Part shown: one piece after another, positions 57,324-64,000 of the stretch
How the letters are laid out: each line of letters starts with the position of its first letter
Numbering within the stretch: position 1 is the first letter of the stretch
Source: Cryomorpha sp963741985
Lineage (GTDB): Bacteria; Bacteroidota; Bacteroidia; Flavobacteriales_D; Cryomorphaceae
Assembly (NCBI GenBank): GCA_963741985.1
Contig: CAVUKD010000004.1
Coordinates: forward strand, 310,001-374,000
DNA: 64,000 nt
Direction of reading: 5' to 3'
Notes under the pieces: model-generated
The model's input: only the letters and a program-made list of their open reading frames with translations
What the model was told of the DNA's origin: nothing
The model's database searches: none
Program-made: the position numbers and the translations under genes

Positions 57324-57827
57324 TTATTTGGAATTGTAAGCCGCCTGTAATTTCTCAAAAATCCGAACAACTGCCGGACAAACAGCCGTGTTTTTTACCG
57401 AAAGGTCAAGAACCTGATAAAACCGTTTTCGATTGGTATGCGGATATTCGCGACAGGCCAGAGGCCGACTCGAATACACTGAACAATAATTATCAGCTCC
57501 TAAAAATGGACAAGGAGCCGAGCGAAATACATACTCGCCGTCAGTATCCATTTCCATATACTTTTCAATAACCTCTACTGGTTTAATGCGCAGGTGCTTG
57601 GCCAGACGCTCCACATCCTTATCGTGCATTCCGGGGCTGGTCGTCATGCAGCAATTCGCACAATCGAGACAATCGATTTCTTCGAAAGCCGCATCGTGAA
57701 ATTCGTGAACGGTAGCATCGAGATTTTTCGGTTTCGACGACTTAAGTTTTGAGGCCAACTTCTGGTTTTGCTTCAGTTGGTTTAGTCCTAAATCCATGAT
57801 CCTCTGAATATCTAAGTCACTCTCCAT
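57324..57827 (-). CDS. YkgJ-family cysteine-cluster protein
   Basis: 167 residues from the ATG at 57827; a TTG at 57863 could add 12. CLDCANCC near the middle, CPFLGADNYCSVYSSRPLAC, and a later CP form the cysteine set thought to bind zinc or an Fe-S cluster in the UPF0153/YkgJ family (FliB-like N-terminal part). The C-terminal half (REYPHTNRKRFYQVLDLSVK) is conserved in Bacteroidota members. Function unproven. It is divergent from the repeat-protein gene and convergent with the broken giant gene. Confidence 0.82.
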   Translation of the reverse strand: MESDLDIQRIMDLGLNQLKQNQKLASKLKSSKPKNLDATVHEFHDAAFEEIDCLDCANCCMTTSPGMHDKDVERLAKHLRIKPVEVIEKYMEMDTDGEYVFRSAPCPFLGADNYCSVYSSRPLACREYPHTNRKRFYQVLDLSVKNTAVCPAVVRIFEKLQAAYNSK

Positions 57828-57961
57828 TTCCAGATTGCTTTTACAGCAAAGGTAGAATACCAAATATAAAAATCTGATTTAGTATAATAACTATTTCTGT
57901 TAAAGACCGTAATAATGAGGGATTTTAAATAAAATGTTTCCGGAATCAAGCCCTTAGACAC

Positions 57962-60900
57962 ATGGAACGAATAAAAATTTTCTTTACAACTATTCTCGCG
58001 CTTTTCGCGTTAGTGTGCTATGGTCAATCGCCAGAACACATTAATTATCAAGCTGTTTTACGGAACACCAATACCGGAGTAGAACTTCGCAATCAGCCTG
58101 TATATCTCGTGGTGAAATTTCTCGAAGACAGCGAAAACGGTAATATCGTGTATCAGGAAGAACACGCCGATTTGCAGACAAATACATTTGGTTTGGTCAA
58201 TATTCATTTGGGTGAAGGAACGCCCGTAGTAGGAAATTTTCAAGATATTCCCTGGCAATCCGGACACATATGGCTAAGCTTGGAAGTAGATACCGGCGAT
58301 GGCCTGCAACCGTTGGGAGCCAGTGAATTTTCAAGTGTTCCATATGCTCTTTTTGCCGCTTCCGCAAATTCAGAACCCGATGGCGACGGAGATTCCACCA
58401 ACGAAATTCAGGATTTATCTCTTTCCAACAACACTTTGACTATCAGCAATAACAACGCAGCTACTCCGATTGACCTAAGTCCGTATGTAAATGCGGCTCC
58501 CGACGGCGATGGAAGTTCTGTAAACGAAATTCAAGATTTATCCCTATCGGGAAATACACTCACAATCACCAATAATGAAACGGCCACACTCATTGATTTG
58601 AGTCCGTATGTAAATGCTCCCGATGCCGACTCAGATCCAAATAACGAGTTGATTACCAGTTTTACTTATAATGCTGAAACCGGTATTATGGAGTTGCAGG
58701 AAGCAGGAGTTACTTATACACACGACCTTTCAGGTCTTGCTGGTGGTGAACCTGATGGTGACGGAAGTGCCACCAACGAAATTCAGGATTTGTCCCTTTC
58801 GGGAAATACATTAACGATTACGAACAATGGCTCAGCGACTCCAATCGATTTGAGTCCGTATGTGAATCCGCCAGCAGATGGCGATGGCGATTCAACCAAT
58901 GAAATTCAAGATTTGATACTGACAGGAAGTACCCTGACAATAACGAACAACCCATCGGCTTCAGATATCGATTTAAGCGAATTTATAAGTAATCCGACTG
59001 ATGAAATTCAGGATTTGTCCATTTCAGGAAATACATTAACGATTACGAACAATGGCTCAGCGACTCCAATCGATTTGAGTCCGTATGTGAATCCGCCAGC
59101 AGATGGCGATGGCGATTCAACCAATGAAATTCAAGATTTGATACTGACAGGAAGTACCCTGACAATAACGAACAACCCATCGGCTTCAGATATCGATTTA
59201 AGCGAATTTATAAGTAATCCGACTGATGAAATTCAGGATTTGTCCATTTCAGGAAATACATTAACGATTACGAACAATGGCTCAGCGACTCCAATCGATT
59301 TGAGTCCGTATGTGAATCCGCCAGCAGATGGCGATGGCGATTCAACCAATGAAATTCAAGATTTGAGTATTGCGAATGATAAATTGACAATCACTAACAA
59401 CGCGTCGGCAACGGAAATCGATTTGAGTCCGTATGTGAATCCGCCAGCAGATGGCGATGGAAGCTCGACCAATGAGATTCAGGATTTATCGATTACTGGA
59501 AATATCCTACAGATTACAAATAATTCTTCAGCGACACCGATTAATTTAAGTGCGTATGTGAATAATTCAACCGACGAAATTCAAGATTTGAGTATTGCGA
59601 ATGATAAATTGACAATCACTAACAACGCGTCGGCAACGGAAATCGATTTGAGTCCGTATGTGAATCCGCCAGCAGATGGCGATGGAAGCTCGACCAATGA
59701 GATTCAGGATTTATCGATTACAGGAAATATCCTGCAGATTACAAATAATTCTTCAGCGACACCGATTAATTTAAGTGCGTATGTGAATAATTCAACCGAC
59801 GAAATTCAAGATTTGAGTATTGCGAATGATAAACTGACAATCACTAACAACGCGTCGGCAACGGAAATAGATTTGAGTCCGTATGTGAATCCGCCAGCAG
59901 ATGGCGATGGAAGCTCGACCAATGAGATTCAGGATTTATCGATTACTGGAAATATCCTGCAGATTACAAATAATTCTTCAGCGACACCGATTAATTTAAG
60001 TGCGTATGTGAATAATTCAACCGACGAAATTCAAGATTTGAGTATTGCGAATGATAAACTGACAATCACTAACAACGCGTCGGCAACGGAAATAGATTTG
60101 AGTCCGTATGTGAATCCGCCAGCAGATGGCGATGGAAGCTCGACCAATGAGATTCAGGATTTATCGATTACTGGAAATATCCTGCAGATTACAAATAATT
60201 CTTCAGCGACACCGATTAATTTAAGTGCGTATGTGAATAATTCAACCGACGAAATTCAAGATTTGAGTATTGCGAATGATAAACTGACAATCACTAACAA
60301 CGCGTCGGCAACGGAAATCGATTTGAGTCCGTACGTGAATCCCGGCCTTCCTTCTAACAAAATTTTTATCGGAAATGCCACGGGGGTAGCCACTTCACAG
60401 TCTATTTCAGGCGATGTATCTATGACTTCCACAGGTGCTACAACCGTAAAAAAAATTCAATCTACACCGGTGGCAAACACTGCACCTAATGATGGAGATG
60501 TTTTGGTCTATGACCAATCTGCAGGACAGTGGGTTCCGACAACCATTCCGGATGCAACCGTCGAAACAAAGTACTATTCTGTGGATCCGATGGACTTTGT
60601 AGAACTGACCAATCCCGCAACCAATATAGATTTGGACAAAAAACACGCGGTAAAATATTATAATGAAGAAGCTCCATTCGCTATGATATTCAAAAGTGAA
60701 ATTACAACCATCGGAGCCCCCGTTCATCTACCAGATGGCGCGGTAATCACGAAAGTTACTTTCTACGTAAAAAACGATTATACATTTGAAAATCTTGATT
60801 TTAGACTATCGCGAAAAAACATTCCAGGTTACAGCCAAACCAATGAGATCATAAGTAGTGGAACTGCTCCCGATCATTCAGGAAATGGTTCTTATCAATT

Positions 60901-61045
60901 CACTCCTACTCTGATGACTACAGTAGATAATAGTCAATTCACTTATAGAATTTTCGTAAAAATTTATGACGATGAGATTGATAAAGATGAATCAATCAAT
61001 AATATACAACAATTAATTTACGGAGCAGTAATTGAATACCAATAA
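57962..61045 (+). CDS. Surface repeat protein with long tandem array
   Basis: 1027 residues. Signal peptide (ending ALVCYGQ), then SPEHINYQAVLRN and VPYALFAA, the N-terminal domain shared by many Bacteroidota tail-fibre-like surface proteins. Residues about 140-795 are a repeat array of modules STNEIQDLS-(I/L)-(S/T)GN-L-ITNN-SATPIDLSPYVN (each 34-41 residues, two per 75-residue unit). The C-terminal 200 residues (GLPSNKIFIGNATGVATSQS, then DVLVYDQSAGQWVPTTI) resemble collagen- or phage-fibre-associated domains. No T9SS sorting domain is present. The DNA repeats are almost identical, so copy number may vary or be wrong in the assembly. Adhesive fibre is the likely role. Confidence 0.85.
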   Translation: MERIKIFFTTILALFALVCYGQSPEHINYQAVLRNTNTGVELRNQPVYLVVKFLEDSENGNIVYQEEHADLQTNTFGLVNIHLGEGTPVVGNFQDIPWQSGHIWLSLEVDTGDGLQPLGASEFSSVPYALFAASANSEPDGDGDSTNEIQDLSLSNNTLTISNNNAATPIDLSPYVNAAPDGDGSSVNEIQDLSLSGNTLTITNNETATLIDLSPYVNAPDADSDPNNELITSFTYNAETGIMELQEAGVTYTHDLSGLAGGEPDGDGSATNEIQDLSLSGNTLTITNNGSATPIDLSPYVNPPADGDGDSTNEIQDLILTGSTLTITNNPSASDIDLSEFISNPTDEIQDLSISGNTLTITNNGSATPIDLSPYVNPPADGDGDSTNEIQDLILTGSTLTITNNPSASDIDLSEFISNPTDEIQDLSISGNTLTITNNGSATPIDLSPYVNPPADGDGDSTNEIQDLSIANDKLTITNNASATEIDLSPYVNPPADGDGSSTNEIQDLSITGNILQITNNSSATPINLSAYVNNSTDEIQDLSIANDKLTITNNASATEIDLSPYVNPPADGDGSSTNEIQDLSITGNILQITNNSSATPINLSAYVNNSTDEIQDLSIANDKLTITNNASATEIDLSPYVNPPADGDGSSTNEIQDLSITGNILQITNNSSATPINLSAYVNNSTDEIQDLSIANDKLTITNNASATEIDLSPYVNPPADGDGSSTNEIQDLSITGNILQITNNSSATPINLSAYVNNSTDEIQDLSIANDKLTITNNASATEIDLSPYVNPGLPSNKIFIGNATGVATSQSISGDVSMTSTGATTVKKIQSTPVANTAPNDGDVLVYDQSAGQWVPTTIPDATVETKYYSVDPMDFVELTNPATNIDLDKKHAVKYYNEEAPFAMIFKSEITTIGAPVHLPDGAVITKVTFYVKNDYTFENLDFRLSRKNIPGYSQTNEIISSGTAPDHSGNGSYQFTPTLMTTVDNSQFTYRIFVKIYDDEIDKDESINNIQQLIYGAVIEYQ
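58383..60346 (+). repeat. Coding tandem repeat, 225-bp units
   Basis: From about 59100 on, the period is exactly 225 bp (75 codons): the marker CCGACGAAATTC recurs at 59571, 59796, 60021 and 60246. Copies differ by only a few bases. A second 225-bp variant (ILTGSTLTITNNPSASDID) occurs twice at about 58875-59325. Single, more diverged modules start at 58383. Recent unequal exchange is indicated. Confidence 0.9.
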
Positions 61046-61117
61046 ATTTATCCGAATTAATTTTCTAAAAAAAAGTACCAGGAAAATCTTTCCGATCCTT
61101 CTCCCAAAAAAGGTAAA

Positions 61118-61902
61118 TTACTTTGTTGTACGATCATTTTCTGAGCTGAAATAACTTTTTGACCTTGTACCAACTGAAACATATACACCCGCAGCAAGCG
61201 AGCTTACATTCATTTCAATTCCATTTTAAAGGCCGGATACTGTCTTATTTTCACATACTGTGCGACCGTCGATCGTCACCGTGTGTAATGTAGGATTTGA
61301 ATAATTACCATCTTTTAATTGAAATTTCACACGCATAAGATCTAACGATAGATTTGGATAAACTTCAAAAGAAGCTACATTTTCATTAATATCATTGACA
61401 CCATTTGGAGTATCCAAAACGAGTTAAAAAGCCATTTCAGCTAATTGTTGCTGTGCCTCACCTAAGGGGAGACATTTGAAAAGCGAGTCCATTCGCTCCT
61501 GTAGTAGTCTGATCAATGTCATAAAATTAAGGAATGAAAAAAACAGAAAATCAGAATACCATAAATTAGTATTGTTTAGTATTTTGGGATCACCGTGCAT
61601 CGTCATATTCTCATTCAAATCGTTCCAATTACCATTCATAAGATCCATCCCGTCTAAAATAGGTCTTATTTCACTCGGCATCCACGTCCAGATATCAAGC
61701 GGATTTTCAGCATGATCTGCATCTTGAAGCTCTGGGAAATGCACGCCTGAGAAGTAATATCGACCTACAATTTAACCGGTCTGGATATCGGAATAGGCGA
61801 TGGTATAAAGAATATTGGGTCTTAGCCCATCGTAGGGCCTGATATACATTCAGCAAGAGTATGTAACGTGTATATTTCTTTCATAATGTTTTGAGTTTTC
61901 AT
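61118..61902 (-). pseudogene. Dead T9SS secreted-protein gene
   Basis: On the minus strand a single reading frame from about 61849 gives MYIRPYDGLRPNILYTIAY, a TAA near 61790, IVGRYYFSGVHFPELQDADH onward to a TAA at 61424, then NGVNDINENVASFEVYPN, a third stop at 61226, and NGIEMNVSSLAAGVY. A frameshift then brings MFQLVQGQKVISAQKMIVQQ into frame. The last three pieces form a recognisable T9SS type A sorting domain (ASFEVYPN, TVTIDGRTV, SLAAGVYMFQL). Three in-frame stops and one frameshift mean the gene is not functional. N-terminus with signal peptide not identified with certainty. Confidence 0.72.
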
Positions 61903-62047
61903 TTCAAATTAAAAGCTTTTTGAATTTAAATTTAAATAGACTCACATAATTCTGATCACTAAAAGAAAGAATGCATCATTTGTGCTACGACGGTATTTCC
62001 AATTAATTCGTACCTTCAAAGCTGCCAAAACGACTGTTTCTATTTTT

Positions 62048-63517
62048 ATGAAAATAACGACAACCCTTTCTGCCCTTTTTTTCATCGGCTTATTAATCGG
62101 TTGCACCCAAAAAAAAAGGGATATTAAAAGGCAAGAAGATGGCAAGCTTATCGCTCACCGAGATCTGGATGCTATTAAAAAAGACGGAAGACTTCGCGCC
62201 TTAACGACCTATAGTGCCACGAGTTATTTTTTGTATCGCGGTGCACCTATGGGTTTTGAATATGAGCTACTTGAACGTTTTGCCAAATACCTCGATGTAG
62301 AGCTTGAAATAGTCGTTACTAACAATATTGACAGCATGTTGTACGAACTGCAAGAGGGCAATATCGATATCGTTGCTCATGGATTGACGATAACCTCCGG
62401 AAGAAAAGAAAATGTGAAATTTACGGATTACCTCTATCTTGTCAATCAGGTACTTGTGCAGCGAAAACCCGCTAATTATCAAAGAATAAGTTGGAGCAAA
62501 ATGGAGAGTGAGATGATCCAAGATCCCATCCAACTCATCGGCGACACGATATCGGTACGAAGACGATCTTCCTATTTTTCAAGGCTCAAAAATCTGAGCG
62601 ATGAGATAGGCGGAAAGATCGTGATTGATACCCTTCCGGGAAATTTATCGACCGACGAGATCATTAAAATGGTGGTAGATGGGGAGGTAAAATACACCGT
62701 GGCCGATAATAATATTGCTGCTATAAATGCATCCTATTATCCCATTTTGGATGTGGAAGTTCCTTTGAGTTTTTCACAACGTATTGCCTGGGCTGTTAAT
62801 CCAGAGTGCCCTAAATTATTAAAGGCTGCGAATGCATGGATTTCCAGAATAAAAAAGAGTTCAGATTATTACACCATTTACAACCGTTATTACCGCAATA
62901 AACGCAGCTTTAGCCGCCGGGTACGGAGTGATTTTTTCAGTTTGAACAACAATCGAATAAGTCCATACGACGCGATTATTAAAAAATATGCAAAACCTCT
63001 GGGCTGGGATTGGCGGCTGGTAGCATCTCTTGTATATCAGGAATCGAAGTTCCAACCTGAGGCATCAGCTTGGACACAGGCGAGCGGCTTAATGCAGATA
63101 ATGCCCGAAACTGCCACCGAGCTCGGAATAATAGATCCGAATGACCCTGAAGATAACTTGAGAGGTGGGACAAAATACCTGAAACAATTAGCCGAATATT
63201 TCGAAAATGTTCCAGACTCCGTTGAGCGGATAAAATTTACCATGGCGGCTTTCAATTGCGGTGCCGGGCATGTATTGGATGCTCAAAGACTTGCATCTAA
63301 ACGAGGATTAGATTCTCTTGTGTGGGATGATAATGTTGAAAATATGATTTTGGCATTAAGCTATCCAAAAAACTACAACGATCCGGTAGTGTATTATGGA
63401 TATGTACGTGGAATTGAACCTTATACATATATTCAGCAAGTATTTGAAAGGTATGGGCATTATGTGCAATTCATTTCGGAAAAAGGAGATAATACAGTGG
63501 CCGAGGTTGTGAAATAA
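62048..63517 (+). CDS. mltF: Membrane-bound lytic murein transglycosylase F-like lipoprotein
   Basis: 489 residues from the ATG at 62048, which precedes a lipobox LIGC (acylated C19); an upstream in-frame ATG at 61982 has no signal. Residues about 30-280 are a solute-binding-protein domain (GAPMGFEYELLERFAKYLDV, YLYLVNQVLVQRKP) and residues 300-489 a family 1 lytic transglycosylase with the catalytic E332 in YQESKF and the motifs GLMQIMPETA and AAFNCGAGHV. The two-domain layout is that of MltF, which cleaves peptidoglycan glycan strands and is allosterically controlled by muropeptide. Stand-alone gene. Confidence 0.93.
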   Translation: MKITTTLSALFFIGLLIGCTQKKRDIKRQEDGKLIAHRDLDAIKKDGRLRALTTYSATSYFLYRGAPMGFEYELLERFAKYLDVELEIVVTNNIDSMLYELQEGNIDIVAHGLTITSGRKENVKFTDYLYLVNQVLVQRKPANYQRISWSKMESEMIQDPIQLIGDTISVRRRSSYFSRLKNLSDEIGGKIVIDTLPGNLSTDEIIKMVVDGEVKYTVADNNIAAINASYYPILDVEVPLSFSQRIAWAVNPECPKLLKAANAWISRIKKSSDYYTIYNRYYRNKRSFSRRVRSDFFSLNNNRISPYDAIIKKYAKPLGWDWRLVASLVYQESKFQPEASAWTQASGLMQIMPETATELGIIDPNDPEDNLRGGTKYLKQLAEYFENVPDSVERIKFTMAAFNCGAGHVLDAQRLASKRGLDSLVWDDNVENMILALSYPKNYNDPVVYYGYVRGIEPYTYIQQVFERYGHYVQFISEKGDNTVAEVVK

Positions 63518-63756
63518 TCTTTCGAAGCATTTTCCAAATGAGAAAATAATCCATGGTTTCCCTTACTTGGAATATTTTTAACCAAGTAGAACATTTGACA
63601 CCCGTGCTAAGACAATGCCTTCTATTCATTCGATAATGGCAACTCGGAATACAGTCCTATCCGAGTAATTCCATCCTTGTCTCTAATTCAACGCTAAGAT
63701 TTTCAATCCCTATCAATGCGCCCAATAGTCCAATAGAAAAAATCAATAAATCAAAC

Positions 63757-63788
63757 AAACGTTTAATTTAAATAATCGTTTACATTTG
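63757..63788 (+). promoter_or_regulatory. Palindromic operator overlapping a Bacteroidota -7 box
   Basis: AAACG at 63757-63761 and CGTTT at 63777-63781 are the outer arms of a 25-bp imperfect palindrome (20 of 24 paired positions match, centre 63769). It runs directly into TACATTTG (63781-63788), an exact TAnnTTTG -7 box, 19 bases before the ATG of a TetR gene. Repression by its own product is the likely logic. Confidence 0.6.
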
Positions 63789-63806
63789 TGCCCGATTTCG
63801 GTATAA

Positions 63807-64000
63807 ATGGAACCAAGCGCCAAAAAAATACACATACTTGATGTAGCGGAAGAGCTATTTTCCGAACAGGGTTTTGATGGAACCTCTGTGCGGAGCATTG
63901 CTAAAAAAGCAGGTGCAAATATTGCAATGATCTCCTACTACTTTGGCTCCAAGGAAAAATTGCTTCAGGAATTAATTCTTCGCAGAAATGAAGGATTAGG
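63807..64000 (+). CDS. TetR family transcriptional regulator, N-terminal part
   Basis: The frame opens at the ATG 63807 and runs off the window after 64 codons. It contains a complete TetR DNA-binding domain: KKIHILDVAEELFSEQGFDG, TSVRSIAKKAGANIAMISYY and FGSKEKLLQELILRR. The ligand domain is outside the window. A palindrome and a -7 promoter box lie just upstream. The RSIAKKAGAN recognition helix differs from the regulator at 917-1540 and the operators are unrelated. Confidence 0.85.
   Translation, partial: MEPSAKKIHILDVAEELFSEQGFDGTSVRSIAKKAGANIAMISYYFGSKEKLLQELILRRNEGL

Overview
The window is AT-leaning DNA from a member of the Bacteroidota, most likely a flavobacterial lineage. The evidence is the many secreted proteins ending in type IX secretion (T9SS) sorting domains of the form 'YPNPA...G.L.IFD..G+LV....ID.S.L..G.Y', a TAnnTTTG-type -7 promoter box, a cluster-less Nth, and an intergenic repeat of a type common in flavobacteria. 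I see no rRNA, tRNA, CRISPR array, integrase or transposase.

Layout. 1-10 kb: end of a Gfo/Idh/MocA oxidoreductase; a TetR gene divergent from a cupin gene with paired palindromic operators between them; an M1 metallopeptidase; a HupE/UreJ-like membrane protein; Nth; a VWA membrane protein; FabG; then a heavily decayed gene. 10.7-24 kb: a secreted lipase; three tandem related T9SS proteins; EEP phosphatase; Nudix; a frameshifted outer-membrane protein; SucD; a Gly-rich lipoprotein; two more T9SS proteins; MnmE; an Asp/Glu racemase.

25.4-39.3 kb: a complete uptake [NiFe]-hydrogenase island. Reading leftwards are the small subunit, large subunit, cytochrome b, maturation protease and a 1052-residue FAD/Fe-S oxidoreductase with a methionine-rich tail. 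Reading rightwards from the same divergent promoter region are a small His-rich membrane protein and hypA-B-C-D-E; hypF converges on hypE. The small subunit carries all six cysteines of the O2-tolerant [4Fe-3S] proximal cluster. The island is bracketed by debris of mnmE: a 71-bp copy of the mnmE 3' end at 25.3 kb and a decayed internal mnmE segment at 39.4-39.6 kb. The 3' end of mnmE is a known integration target for genomic islands, so acquisition by site-specific integration is a testable idea.

39.6-49.5 kb: a tripartite RND efflux operon followed by two small genes (a P-II-like protein and a DUF2892 membrane protein), one more T9SS protein, and a TrkH/TrkA potassium uptake pair. 50-64 kb: a giant CARDB-repeat T9SS gene broken near its 5' end, a YkgJ-type cysteine-cluster protein, a 1027-residue surface protein built of near-identical 225-bp repeats, a dead T9SS gene, an MltF-type lytic transglycosylase, and the start of a TetR gene with a palindromic operator.

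The window holds an unusual number of broken genes, mostly for secreted proteins. In-frame stop codons together with frameshifts argue for real decay, but isolated single-base lesions (for example near 16.88 kb) could be assembly errors.
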